In this document: piece after piece, positions 51,362 to 60,742 of the stretch
How positions within the stretch are numbered: the stretch's first letter is position 1
How the letters are laid out: each line of letters starts with the position of its first letter
DNA from: JAXGTO01 sp040774885
GTDB lineage: Bacteria > Actinomycetota > Coriobacteriia > Coriobacteriales > Eggerthellaceae
Assembly: GCA_040774885.1 (NCBI GenBank)
Contig: JAXGTO010000008.1
Coordinates: 4,400-68,399, forward strand
Direction of reading: 5' to 3'
Length of the DNA: 64,000 nucleotides
Position numbers and translations under genes: made by a program
Notes under the pieces: generated by a model
The model's database searches: none
What the model saw: only the letters and a program-made list of their open reading frames with translations
Told to the model about the DNA's origin: nothing

Positions 51362-54300
51362 ATGGGCACATGGAGCCTTTTCGAAGGCATTGGTGAATTG
51401 CGCCATAGCACAGTGGGGAAGATCGTCTCGGTAACGGTATCGGCGGCATTGGTCTTCTCTCTCTCATCAGCAGGTTCATATGCATTTGGAAACACGTCGA
51501 CGTCGACTGACGCTGCCGATGTTTCTGCGCAGCCTGCAGACACAACAACATCGGCGAATGGCGAATCGTCGCTTGACGCCAAGGCGGAAGCCCAGGAGGC
51601 TTCGGTCTCATTCGTCATGGAGCACGCTGCTGCTCTTGTGGACGGACAGTCTGTGAAAGCCGACGGTTTCAAGACCGCTTCGCACAAGGACCTCACGTTT
51701 TCCGTAACTGCCGATGCCGGCTACGAAGTGACGGAGGTTGCTGCCCGCAACTCCAACACGAACGCCGCTGCAACGGTTGTTGAAAACAGCGACGGCACCT
51801 ATACCGTGCGTGCCGCCAGTGTGGAGGACGGTCTGGTTATCGAGGCGACTGCCGAAGCGCAGGCCGGCTCCGATGCGACGGACCCGACGCCCGCCGCAGA
51901 TTCGACTGCATCCGAGACTGCGACAGGGGAATCCATTCCAACACCGGTCGTGACCTATCAGGCCGATGCCGATGAAGCCTCTGCGGCAGCCGAACCTGAG
52001 TCCGAGCCCGTGGCTGCAGCTCAGGAAACCCGGAGCCTCACCGCTTCCAAGTCTTACAAGGTTTCCTTCAGCGCCAACGGGGGCACTGCATCGGCGCCTG
52101 CTTCCGTTACGGTCAAGCAGGGGTCTGAGATCACGCTTCCCGACTATTCCGGTACCAAGGCGAACAGCACGTTCGTCGGTTGGTCCACGGATAAGAATGC
52201 CACGGCAGGCGGCTCGGATCACTACACGAAGGCGGTTTATTCAGCCGGTCAGACCTACACCGTCGGATCGGGCAACGTCACGCTGTATGCCGTTTGGGCA
52301 TCGAACAGCACAACCGATGCTATTTTCTATATCAGGCTCGATGGCACCATCCCCACCGAACCCCAAGGGCACAGCAGCTCCGAATACACCGCGGGAATCA
52401 AGATCGACAACGCCATTTCTGCAGGCCAGGCGTTCTTCCATACCGACTCGAAAGTCGGCGTGGGAAGCTGTCTTTCCAACACGCCCACCAACGCCCAGAT
52501 CTCGGCTGTTTACCCGAACTACGATGCCAGCACGCAGTATGTGATGTGGTATGTGGTCAAGCATGAAGGCGAAGCGTGGCACATCGATGGCGTTTTGCTC
52601 AGCAAGACCATGGTCAACCTGAGTTACGACGCCAATGCGCCTGCCGGCACCTGGTCCAATATGCCGGATGGTTCGCAGTACGCCTCCGGTGCGACCGCTA
52701 CCGTCAGCGATAAGACGCCGACGCGCGCAGGCTATACCTTTACTGGCTGGAACACGAAAGCGGATGGGTCCGGCACCCCCTATGCGGCCAACGCCACCTT
52801 CGACATCACCCGAAACGTGACGCTCTACGCGCAATGGAAGGCCAACGAGTCCACCGCGTACAAGGTGGAGCGCTACCAGGTTGCCGATGACGGCACCGAA
52901 CTGCTTATCGGCCAGGCGATGCAGCGCTATGGCACCACGGGTGCCGCCGTATCGGTGCTCGATAGCGACAAGGCCATCACCGGGTACAAGTACAAAGGCG
53001 ACTCCTATGCCGGCACGGTGCTTTCCGGCACCATCGCGGCGGATGGCTCGACCACGCTCAAGCTCTATTTCGAGATTCTCAAGCCCGTCTGGCTGACTTT
53101 CAAAGCGATCGATGGCGAAACGACCATCGCCGAGCCCAGCGGACAGTACGATGACGTGTTCACCAGCGAAAAAACGGTGGATATCGATTTCTCCGCCGCG
53201 AAGAGCCTCTTGGCCAACACGTATGTTCCCGCTCATCCCGAGTCCGGCGTTACCGTGGCTGCGGTCGAAGCCTGCCAAACCATGGACGACATCACGGCCC
53301 TCGGTTTCTCGTTCTCCTTTGACGGCTGGTACACCCAGTCCCAAAACGGGGGCTATCCGGTAGCCCAGGGATCGGACATGGCAAACCTGCCTGTCGCCTA
53401 CCATGAAATGACGACGGGCGACCAGACTCTTTTCACCGACGACCATGAGACCGTCTATGCGCATTACGCCGTCAGTTACAAGCAGACGACGGGAACTGTC
53501 CAGTTCGATGCCAATGGCGGAGATCAGCAGTCGGTTCCGAGCTCTGTTTCCGGGATTGCCGGCACGGCGAACAACAATCAATTCCCTGCGACGGTTCCCA
53601 CATGGGAAGGGCACACGTTTGTGGGTTGGAACACGCAAGCCGACGGCATGGGATCGGCCGTGACCGACTATGCGGCAACGTTTGCAGGCGGCACGACGAC
53701 GTATTACGCCCAGTGGAAGCAGAACACGCCCATCACCCTTACGGCCAATGGTGGCACGGCAACGTACAACGGATCCGTCCAGGGCACGACGGGCTACACC
53801 GGTCTACCTGAAGAAGCGACTTTCGCCGAAAGCGAACTCGCCGAAATCACCGCCAGCGGGTCGGGCATCGACGCCGCCACGTACGCCGTCACTTTCAACA
53901 GCGAAGCTCCCGCCACCATCTATGACGAAGAAGACAACGGATACGACGTTACCTACCGCTCCGGCGAATATGTGATCGATCCCGCGCCCGTCACGGTGAC
54001 GGCCAACCATAAGTCCAAGGCCTACGGCATGTCCGACCCTTCGTTCGATGCCACGGTGCAGGGCCTTTTCAACAGCGACGCTGTTTCTTACAGCCTTGCC
54101 CGTGCCGAAGGCGAAGATAAGGGAACCTACGCCATTACTCCTTCCGGCGTCGAGCGCCAGGGCAACTACGTGGTTTCCTATTATCCCGACGACATGGACA
54201 TCACGGCTGCCGATATTTCCACCACTCGATTCACGGTCAGCCAGCCGGCCGATGTCACCTACAACGGCAAAGAACAGAAGCAGGCCGCCGTCGTTACCGA

Positions 54301-56707
54301 CACCCTCACCGGCAGGCAGCTTGAAGAGGGCGTGGATTGCACGCTGTCTTACAACGACAGCGATGAAACGAATGTCGGCACGGTTAAAATCACCGTCACG
54401 GGCATCGGCAACTACAGCGGATCGGTCGATCGCAGCTATCAGATCCTTCCTGTTGCCGTCACGGTGACGGCGCAGCAGGGCCAAAAAACGTTCGGCGATG
54501 CCGACCCTGTTTTCTCTGCGACGGTATCCGGCCTGATCGAAGGGGAATCTTCCGACCTGATAACCTATTCCGTTGCTCGTCCGGGCGCAGGGGCCGATGA
54601 AGCCGTGGGCACTTATGAAAACGCCATCGTCGCCTCTGGCGATGACTCCCAGGGAAACTACGTGGTCACGTACGCTGCGGCCAAGTTCATCATCATCGCC
54701 GCGTCGGACAATGCGGTGACGACTGCTTCGTATACCGGCGTTTATGACGGCAAGGCCCATGGCATCGCCGCCTCGGCCGCCCGGGCAGGTTCGACGCTGT
54801 GGTACAGCACCGATAACGTCACCTGGCAGCAAAGCGTTCCTTCGTTCACCGATGCCACGTCCGGTGCTCAGACCGTATACGTCAAGGCGACGCTCGAAGG
54901 CTATCTCGACGCTTTCGGCGAAGCCACGGTGTCCATTACGCCCGCTCCGCTTTCGGTAACCACCAGCGGGGCCTCCAAAGTCTACGATGGCCAGCCTTTG
55001 AGCGAAGCCGGTTATGCCATCGAAGGCTGGGTGGCTGGCGAACAGGCGGAGGCCCATACCACCGGCACCATCACCGATGTCGGCAGTGTTGAGAACGGCT
55101 ATGCCGTCGATTGGGACGCTGCGGGCGCCACGGCCAAGCAGGCCAACTACACGATCGCCCATGTGACGCTCGGCGAACTGAGGGTTGCCGCTGCGCCGCT
55201 TACCGTGAACATCTCCGGCAATACGGCTGTCGAGACCTACGATGGCACTGAAAAGTCCGTCAGCGGATACAGCGTTGATTCCGCTTTGCCCGAGGGCGTA
55301 GTCGTCTCGCTTTCTGCAGCCGACGCCGACATGGCAAAGGGCACCGATGCCGGCGTGTACCAGATGGGCCTTGTCGCGGAAGACTTCGCAGTGTCCGGGG
55401 CAGGCAACTACATCGTCACGGTGGTCGTTTCGGACGGCAAGCTCACGGTCGACCCCCAGCCCATCACCGTCCACGTAACGGGCAACAACGCAACCGACAC
55501 CTATGATGGCGCCGAGCATCATGTCGCAGGGTTCACCGCCGATGCGCCTGAGGGCTCCGATATCTCCATTGCCCTTGAAGATGGAAAGTCCGCCCGTGCC
55601 AAGCGCACCGATGCCGGCACCACGAACATGGGCCTTCAGGCCGATGACTTCACGGCGACCAGCTCGAACTATCAGGTGACGATAGCTATCGCCGCCGATG
55701 GTTACCAGACCATCAACCCTATCACCGACCTAGTGACCGTTCGGATCACGGGCAACACGGGCTCGGGAATCTACAATGCCGCCCCGTTGGAAGTCAGCGG
55801 CTATACGAGCGTTGTCGACAACGCCCTTTACCAGACGTCCTTCATTTCGTTCGATGGCAATGCGACGGCATCTCTGACCGATGCCGGCACGAAGGCGATG
55901 GGCTTGGCCAAAGAGCAGTTCTCCAACGTAAGCGCCAACTTCTCGAACGTATCTTTCGCGGTCGTCGACGGATCTGCCACCGTTGCTCCTGCGCCGCTCA
56001 CCGTTGTCACACGGAGCGCTTCCAAGTCCTTTGATGGAACGGCCCTTACGGCATCGGGCAGCATGACGGGCTTGGTCGGAGGAGAGACCGCCACCTTTGC
56101 CACGACGGGATCTCAGGTTGCGCAAGGCGCTTCCGACAACACCTACGACATCACGTGGGATGGCACGGCAAAGCAGGCCAACTATCAGGTGACGGCGACT
56201 CTCGGAACGCTCGAAGTGACGGCAGCCACTCCCGTTGTTCCCGATAGTCCCGATAGCCCTGACGGACCCACGCCGCCGGCCGCTCCGGTCGATCCCGTTG
56301 TGCCCGATTCGCCCGTTGTGCCGAATTCTGTTGTCACGGCCATCACGCCCTCCGCCGACGCTGCGTCATCTTCCACCGCCGCGACTTCGACCGCTGCGCA
56401 GGCTCAGGATGCAGGCCAGGCCAACGCGGGTGAAAGCGCCGCGCTGTCGGCTGCCGGAGCCGATGAGGCCATCGATGAAAACGCCACGCCTTTGGGCGTG
56501 TTCGACGAGCCCAGCTGCTGGGCTCACTGGTTCATGCTCACCGGCATCATCGCCACGGTCATTTACGGTGCGGGAGTGCTTCTGCGCCGTCGCCGCTTCA
56601 CCCAAATGCTCAAGAAGCGCGAAGACCGGATTCTGGGACTTGATGCTGAAGAAACCGGGCGACAGGCCACTCCGGCGGTCACCGCCGTTGCCGGAAAGGA
56701 GGCATAG
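51362..56707 (+). CDS. Large secreted surface protein with InlB and MBG-type repeats
   Basis: 1781 residues. The N-terminal signal has an extended basic region and a hydrophobic core GKIVSVTVSAALVFSLSSAG. An Ala/Thr/Asp-rich linker runs to about 230. InlB (Listeria-Bacteroides) repeats follow at about 231-316, 417-495 and 709-786, each ending LYAVW or YYAQW. A MucBP-like strand unit lies at about 497-573. From about 876 to 1640 there are six to eight MBG-type immunoglobulin-like repeats (VTVTANHKSKAYGMSDPSF, VTVTAQQGQKTFGDADPVF, KVYDGQPLS, ETYDGTEKSVSGY). A Pro/Asp/Ser linker precedes CWAHWFMLTGIIATVIYGAGVLLRRRR, a TM anchor followed by about 35 cytoplasmic residues. There is no LPxTG. It shares AAGGGTGG as ribosome site with the giant adhesin. 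Probably an adhesin. Confidence 0.88.
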   Translation: MGTWSLFEGIGELRHSTVGKIVSVTVSAALVFSLSSAGSYAFGNTSTSTDAADVSAQPADTTTSANGESSLDAKAEAQEASVSFVMEHAAALVDGQSVKADGFKTASHKDLTFSVTADAGYEVTEVAARNSNTNAAATVVENSDGTYTVRAASVEDGLVIEATAEAQAGSDATDPTPAADSTASETATGESIPTPVVTYQADADEASAAAEPESEPVAAAQETRSLTASKSYKVSFSANGGTASAPASVTVKQGSEITLPDYSGTKANSTFVGWSTDKNATAGGSDHYTKAVYSAGQTYTVGSGNVTLYAVWASNSTTDAIFYIRLDGTIPTEPQGHSSSEYTAGIKIDNAISAGQAFFHTDSKVGVGSCLSNTPTNAQISAVYPNYDASTQYVMWYVVKHEGEAWHIDGVLLSKTMVNLSYDANAPAGTWSNMPDGSQYASGATATVSDKTPTRAGYTFTGWNTKADGSGTPYAANATFDITRNVTLYAQWKANESTAYKVERYQVADDGTELLIGQAMQRYGTTGAAVSVLDSDKAITGYKYKGDSYAGTVLSGTIAADGSTTLKLYFEILKPVWLTFKAIDGETTIAEPSGQYDDVFTSEKTVDIDFSAAKSLLANTYVPAHPESGVTVAAVEACQTMDDITALGFSFSFDGWYTQSQNGGYPVAQGSDMANLPVAYHEMTTGDQTLFTDDHETVYAHYAVSYKQTTGTVQFDANGGDQQSVPSSVSGIAGTANNNQFPATVPTWEGHTFVGWNTQADGMGSAVTDYAATFAGGTTTYYAQWKQNTPITLTANGGTATYNGSVQGTTGYTGLPEEATFAESELAEITASGSGIDAATYAVTFNSEAPATIYDEEDNGYDVTYRSGEYVIDPAPVTVTANHKSKAYGMSDPSFDATVQGLFNSDAVSYSLARAEGEDKGTYAITPSGVERQGNYVVSYYPDDMDITAADISTTRFTVSQPADVTYNGKEQKQAAVVTDTLTGRQLEEGVDCTLSYNDSDETNVGTVKITVTGIGNYSGSVDRSYQILPVAVTVTAQQGQKTFGDADPVFSATVSGLIEGESSDLITYSVARPGAGADEAVGTYENAIVASGDDSQGNYVVTYAAAKFIIIAASDNAVTTASYTGVYDGKAHGIAASAARAGSTLWYSTDNVTWQQSVPSFTDATSGAQTVYVKATLEGYLDAFGEATVSITPAPLSVTTSGASKVYDGQPLSEAGYAIEGWVAGEQAEAHTTGTITDVGSVENGYAVDWDAAGATAKQANYTIAHVTLGELRVAAAPLTVNISGNTAVETYDGTEKSVSGYSVDSALPEGVVVSLSAADADMAKGTDAGVYQMGLVAEDFAVSGAGNYIVTVVVSDGKLTVDPQPITVHVTGNNATDTYDGAEHHVAGFTADAPEGSDISIALEDGKSARAKRTDAGTTNMGLQADDFTATSSNYQVTIAIAADGYQTINPITDLVTVRITGNTGSGIYNAAPLEVSGYTSVVDNALYQTSFISFDGNATASLTDAGTKAMGLAKEQFSNVSANFSNVSFAVVDGSATVAPAPLTVVTRSASKSFDGTALTASGSMTGLVGGETATFATTGSQVAQGASDNTYDITWDGTAKQANYQVTATLGTLEVTAATPVVPDSPDSPDGPTPPAAPVDPVVPDSPVVPNSVVTAITPSADAASSSTAATSTAAQAQDAGQANAGESAALSAAGADEAIDENATPLGVFDEPSCWAHWFMLTGIIATVIYGAGVLLRRRRFTQMLKKREDRILGLDAEETGRQATPAVTAVAGKEA

Positions 56708-56708
56708 G

Positions 56709-57275
56709 ATGAAAAAGAGCAATTACATCCTGTTTTCCCTGTTCGCATTGGCTTCCGCCTTCTTGCTGTTCCTGTGGTATCGCCTCGGGTTCAACAAGGT
56801 GGACAACCCGCTCGACCTGACGATCAGCGTCGTGTGGTGGGTCGTTATCGCCGCTTTCATCTTCTTTGTCGTTCGCTTTGAAAAGAAGCGCCGCCAGCAG
56901 ATCCGCACCGTGTATGTTTCGCCTACTGCGTTGTTCAACTGCGAAAGCGGCTTGGTCCCGTGCGCAAGCCCCGAGCGCCGCACGGATATGATCGAGAACA
57001 TCCTCGCTAACCTGAAATACGGCTTCGATGCCGAAGACCTGCCCGAAGAAGGCGACTTCGACTTCCAGTACGTGGTGCGCACCGAGGACTTCAAGGAAGA
57101 AAACGCAAAAGACCGGCAGCAGTCCGCTGGCTCGACATCCTCCGCCGCCGCCCGTCAGTCGAGCCAAGAAGATGTCACGTGGAAAGGCTCTGTGGTCAAA
57201 ATCGGCCGCGTCAAGGGCCAAAACGAGGAATCCGCGTTCGACAGTCGATCGTCTCTGGCAGCTGCTTTGGCGTAA
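56709..57275 (+). CDS. Two-helix membrane protein coupled to the surface protein
   Basis: 188 residues of unknown function. TM1 is at about 6-25 (ILFSLFALASAFLLFLWYRLGF) and TM2 at about 38-58 (ISVVWWVVIAAFIFFVVRF). Then comes a cytoplasmic part with EKKRRQQIRTVYVS, a conserved-looking stretch ERRTDMIENILANLKYGFDAEDLPEEGDFDFQYVVRTEDF, and a polar low-complexity tail ending in SSLAAALA. Its ATG comes 1 bp after the surface-protein stop with GGAAAGGAGG inside the preceding gene, so the two are translated together. A role in placing or regulating the surface protein is inference from this coupling. Confidence 0.8.
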   Translation: MKKSNYILFSLFALASAFLLFLWYRLGFNKVDNPLDLTISVVWWVVIAAFIFFVVRFEKKRRQQIRTVYVSPTALFNCESGLVPCASPERRTDMIENILANLKYGFDAEDLPEEGDFDFQYVVRTEDFKEENAKDRQQSAGSTSSAAARQSSQEDVTWKGSVVKIGRVKGQNEESAFDSRSSLAAALA

Positions 57276-57294
57276 TCCGCGCAGCCTGTTTCTT

Positions 57295-57329
57295 CGAAAG
57301 CCCCTGGTGCCGGCATCCAGGGGCTTTCG
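57295..57329 (+). terminator. Hairpin after the surface-protein operon
   Basis: CGAAAGCCCCTGG / CCAGGGGCTTTCG, a perfect 13-bp stem with a 9-base loop, 19 bp after the stop. There is no T-run. The rest of the 327-bp gap to guaB shows nothing besides the guaB promoter. Confidence 0.7.
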
Positions 57330-57546
57330 TGCATCAGGCTCAGAGCGGGAGGCCTGCTGTTGGGCTTGCAAACCGCAGTTCGTCCCTTGAAAGACGCGCG
57401 CCGTCGTCGTGTTGGCGAAACCGCATTCAGCGCTCTCAAAGACATCCGTTGCCTCCATCCGCTTTTTTCAGCTGCGCTTCCCTGGCGATTTTATGAGTGA
57501 AATGCCATCTGGCTATTCGCAGGCTGCACCGCGCGGGGGCAGCGTC

Positions 57547-57552
57547 TATAAT
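57547..57552 (+). promoter_or_regulatory. guaB -10 box
   Basis: A consensus TATAAT 50 bp before the guaB ATG. The hexamer 17 bp upstream (CTGCAC, 57524-57529) is a poor -35. Confidence 0.6.
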
Positions 57553-57602
57553 GCATCTAACACTCACTGGAATGAACGTTTCTTAGCGAAAGGGCTCATC
57601 AC

Positions 57603-59123
57603 ATGGCATACATCTTCGAAGAACCGGCACGTACCTTCAACGAGTATCTGCTGGTACCCGGCTACTCCTCTTCGGAATGCACGCCCGACAAGGTGAGTCT
57701 GAAAACGCCGTTGGTGCGCTTCAAAAAGGGCGAAGAACCCGCCATCAGCCTTTCCATTCCCATGATCTCGGCGGTCATGCAGTCGGTTTCCGACGACAAG
57801 ATGGGCATCGCGCTTGCCACCGAAGGAGGCATGAGCTTCATCTTCGGCAGCCAGACCATCGAGGATCAAGCCGCCATGGTCAAGCGCGTCAAAGACTACA
57901 AGGCCGGTTTCGTCACCAGCGACACCAACCTCAAGCCCGATTCTTCTTTGGCTGAAGTTGTGGCCCTCAAAGAGAAGAGCAGCCATTCCACCATGCCCGT
58001 CACCGATGACGGCAGCAGCCACGGCAAGCTGATGGGCGTCGTCACTGAGCGCGACTATCGCGTCAGCCGCATGAGCATGGACACCAAGGTGTCCGAATTC
58101 ATGACTCCCGTCGACAAGATGGTCACCGCGCCGGCCGACACCAGCCTCAAAGACGCCAATGACATCATCTGGGACCACAAGCTCAACAGCCTTCCCCTCA
58201 TCGACAAAAAGGGATGCCTGGTGAACATGGTGTTCCGCAAAGACTACGACAGCCACAAATCCAACCCCAACGAAATGCTCGACGAGCACAAGCGCTACAT
58301 GGTGGGCGCCGGCATCAACACGCGCGACTATGCCGAGCGCGTCCCCGCTTTGGTCGAGGCCGGAGCCGATGCGCTGTGCATCGACAGTTCCGAAGGCTAT
58401 TCCGAATGGCAGAGCCGCACCATCGACTGGATTCGCCAGCATTACGGCGAAGACGTGAAGGTGGGCGCTGGCAACGTGGTTGACGCCGAAGGATTCAACT
58501 TCCTGGCAGACGCAGGCGCCGACTTCATCAAGATCGGCATCGGCGGCGGTTCCATCTGCATCACGCGCGAACAGAAGGGCATCGGCCGCGGCCAGGCCAC
58601 GGCTACCATCGAAGTGGCAAAGGCCCGTGACGAATACTACAAGAAGCATGGTGTGTACGTGCCCATCTGCAGCGACGGCGGCATCGTGTACGACCATCAC
58701 ATCACGCTGGCCCTGGCCATGGGCAGCGACTTCGTCATGCTGGGCCGCTATTTCGCCCGCTTCGACGAAAGCCCCACCAACAAGGTGAACATCAACGGCA
58801 GCTACATGAAGGAATACTGGGGCGAAGGCAGTGCCCGCGCCCGCAACTGGCAGCGCTACGACCTGGGCGGCGACAAGAAGAAGATGTCCTTCGAAGAAGG
58901 CGTGGACAGCTACGTCCCGTATGCCGGCAAACTCAAGGACAATGTCGACCTTACGCTTTCCAAGGTGAAGTCCACCATGTGCAACTGCGGGGCGCTCACC
59001 ATCCCCGAGCTCCAGCAGAAGGCCAAGCTCACGGTGGTTTCCGCTACCAGCATCGTCGAGGGCGGCGCCCATGACGTGTTGCAAAAAGACAAGACGCCCT
59101 ACGTCTCAAACACCATAAGGTAG
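57603..59123 (+). CDS. guaB: Inosine-5'-monophosphate dehydrogenase
   Basis: 506 residues. It oxidises IMP to XMP with NAD+, the committed step of GTP synthesis. The TIM barrel is interrupted by a CBS-domain pair at about 100-225 (HSTMPVTDDG, VSEFMTPVDKMVTAPADTSLKDA, NSLPLIDKKG). Catalytic Cys319 lies in GIGGGSICITREQKGIGRGQ. CSDGGIVYDHHITLALAMGSDFVMLGRYFARFDESP is the IMP-phosphate and flap region. The form MAYIFEEPARTFNEYLLVPGYSS with the ICITRE loop is the less common eukaryote-unlike variant seen in several anaerobes. ATG 57603 follows GAAAGGG. Its stop is 4 bp before the transporter start. Confidence 0.95.
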   Translation: MAYIFEEPARTFNEYLLVPGYSSSECTPDKVSLKTPLVRFKKGEEPAISLSIPMISAVMQSVSDDKMGIALATEGGMSFIFGSQTIEDQAAMVKRVKDYKAGFVTSDTNLKPDSSLAEVVALKEKSSHSTMPVTDDGSSHGKLMGVVTERDYRVSRMSMDTKVSEFMTPVDKMVTAPADTSLKDANDIIWDHKLNSLPLIDKKGCLVNMVFRKDYDSHKSNPNEMLDEHKRYMVGAGINTRDYAERVPALVEAGADALCIDSSEGYSEWQSRTIDWIRQHYGEDVKVGAGNVVDAEGFNFLADAGADFIKIGIGGGSICITREQKGIGRGQATATIEVAKARDEYYKKHGVYVPICSDGGIVYDHHITLALAMGSDFVMLGRYFARFDESPTNKVNINGSYMKEYWGEGSARARNWQRYDLGGDKKKMSFEEGVDSYVPYAGKLKDNVDLTLSKVKSTMCNCGALTIPELQQKAKLTVVSATSIVEGGAHDVLQKDKTPYVSNTIR

Positions 59124-59127
59124 TTCT

Positions 59128-60564
59128 TTGGCAGAATCCGCAGCCCCGGCATCATCGGCTTCTTCGGCCCCCGCACCCAAGCGCGAGCATTTCGGCAGCC
59201 GCTTGGGGTTCCTCCTCATCAGCGCAGGGTGCGCGGTGGGGCTGGGAAACGTGTGGCGTTTTCCCTATATCACCGGGCAGTACGGCGGCGGCGCCTTCGT
59301 TCTGCTCTATCTGCTGTTCTTGGTCATCTTCGCGCTGCCCATCCTCATCATGGAATTCTCGGTGGGACGTGCCAGCCAGAAGAGCATCGCGCGCAGCTTC
59401 AACGTCTTGGAGCCGGCCGGCACGCGGTGGCATTGCTTCAAATGGATCGGCCTGGCCGGCAACTATTTGCTGATGATGTTTTACACCACGGTAGCCGGCT
59501 GGATGGTGGCTTTCATGGTGAACAGCGCCACGGGCACCTTCGAGGGCATGAACCCCTCCGAGGTCAGCGGCGTGTTCAACAACTTGCTGGCCGACCCCGT
59601 GCAGATGATCGCCTACCTGGTGTTCGTGGTGGCTGTGGGCGTGCTGGTAACGCAGGCTGGGTTGAAAAACGGCGTGGAACGCATCACCAAGGTGATGATG
59701 TTGGCGCTGTTCGGCGTGCTCATCGTGCTGGTGGTGCGAGCCGTTACGCTCGACGGCGCCGCCGATGGGTTGGCGTTTTACCTCTTTCCCGATTTCAGCA
59801 AGATCACTTCCGGCGGCTGGACCACGTTCATGGATGCCGTTCTGGCGGCCATGGGCCAGGCGTTCTTCACGCTTTCGGTGGGCGTTGGCTCCATGTCCAT
59901 CTTCGGCAGCTATATCCATAAGCGCCACGGCCTTACCGGCGAAGCCGTGCGAGTGGCCGGGTTGGACACGCTGGTGGCGTTCATGGCCGGACTCATCATC
60001 TTCTCGGCCTGCTTCGCTTTCGACGTGCAACCTGATAGCGGTCCCAGCCTGGTATTCATCACATTGCCCAGCGTATTCGCACAGATGTGGGGCGGGCAGG
60101 TGTGGTGCACGCTGTTCTTCTTGTTCATGAGCTTTGCCGCCATATCGACGGTCATCGCGGTGTTCGAGAACATCATGAGCTTTTCCATGGACCAATGGAA
60201 CATCAGCCGACGCCGTGCCTGTTTGGTGAACGGCGCGCTCATCTTGCTGCTGTCGTTGCCTTGCGTGCTCGGGTTCAACGTGCTCTCCGGCATCCAGATT
60301 CCCGGCATCGGCGATATCCAGGCTTTCGAGGACTTTCTGGTTTCCGACAACATCCTGCCCATCGGCGGCCTGGTGTTCCTGCTGTTTTGCACTACTAAAA
60401 AAGGTTGGGGCTTCGATGCCTTCCTCAAAGAAGCCGATACCGGCGATGGCATCAAATTCCCCCGCTGGGCCAAGGGCTATTGCCGTTTCGTGCTGCCCGT
60501 GCTCATCGTGGTGGTGTTCGTGGCCAACTACGTCCCCTTCATTGCGTCCTGGTTCGGCGGATAG
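59128..60564 (+). CDS. Neurotransmitter:sodium symporter (NSS/SNF) family transporter
   Basis: 478 residues, about 11 TM helices. The SNF signature LISAGCAVGLGNVWRFPYITGQYGGGAFVLLYLLF in TM1 contains the unwound Gly-rich segment that binds Na+ and the substrate amino group. FSVGRASQKSIARSFNVLEP and the TM6 region FFTLSVGVGSMSIFGSYIHKRH also fit. Bacterial relatives (LeuT, TnaT, MhsT) import amino acids with Na+. The substrate is unknown. The start is probably TTG 59128 with AAGG 8 bases before; the next ATG would delete the conserved TM1. It lies 4 bp after guaB, so translation is coupled to it. Confidence 0.9.
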   Translation: MAESAAPASSASSAPAPKREHFGSRLGFLLISAGCAVGLGNVWRFPYITGQYGGGAFVLLYLLFLVIFALPILIMEFSVGRASQKSIARSFNVLEPAGTRWHCFKWIGLAGNYLLMMFYTTVAGWMVAFMVNSATGTFEGMNPSEVSGVFNNLLADPVQMIAYLVFVVAVGVLVTQAGLKNGVERITKVMMLALFGVLIVLVVRAVTLDGAADGLAFYLFPDFSKITSGGWTTFMDAVLAAMGQAFFTLSVGVGSMSIFGSYIHKRHGLTGEAVRVAGLDTLVAFMAGLIIFSACFAFDVQPDSGPSLVFITLPSVFAQMWGGQVWCTLFFLFMSFAAISTVIAVFENIMSFSMDQWNISRRRACLVNGALILLLSLPCVLGFNVLSGIQIPGIGDIQAFEDFLVSDNILPIGGLVFLLFCTTKKGWGFDAFLKEADTGDGIKFPRWAKGYCRFVLPVLIVVVFVANYVPFIASWFGG

Positions 60565-60620
60565 TCGCAGCGCCGTTGTGAAAGCATGCGAATCCGCGGG
60601 TTCTGCTTAGGGCGCTTGCG

Positions 60621-60742
60621 TATAATGGGGTGCGCTGTGCAATCACTCTGTGCGCAGTGAGCGATACGTAAAGCAGCCGGTTCGATGTTCCGGCCAAGAG
60701 AGACCCGCCATCCATAGGGCGGTGCATGCGAAGGACGGTTCC
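60621..60742 (+). promoter_or_regulatory. leuS promoter and leader
   Basis: TATAAT (60621-60626) followed by a leader of about 110 bases. It folds into TCACT/AGTGA (60644-60661), CCGG/CCGG and CCGCC/GGCGG hairpins. It was checked for a T-box: no AGUGA-loop specifier architecture or UGGNACCGCG sequence is present, so it is listed only as a structured leader. Confidence 0.45.

Noticed and set aside
60676..60697. tRNA T-arm-like sequence GGTTCGATGTTCC
   Set aside because: No acceptor, D or anticodon arms can be built around it.
60627..60742. T-box riboswitch before leuS
   Set aside because: The leader is short, and neither a specifier-loop pattern nor the TGGNACCGCG sequence is present; only small hairpins are seen.
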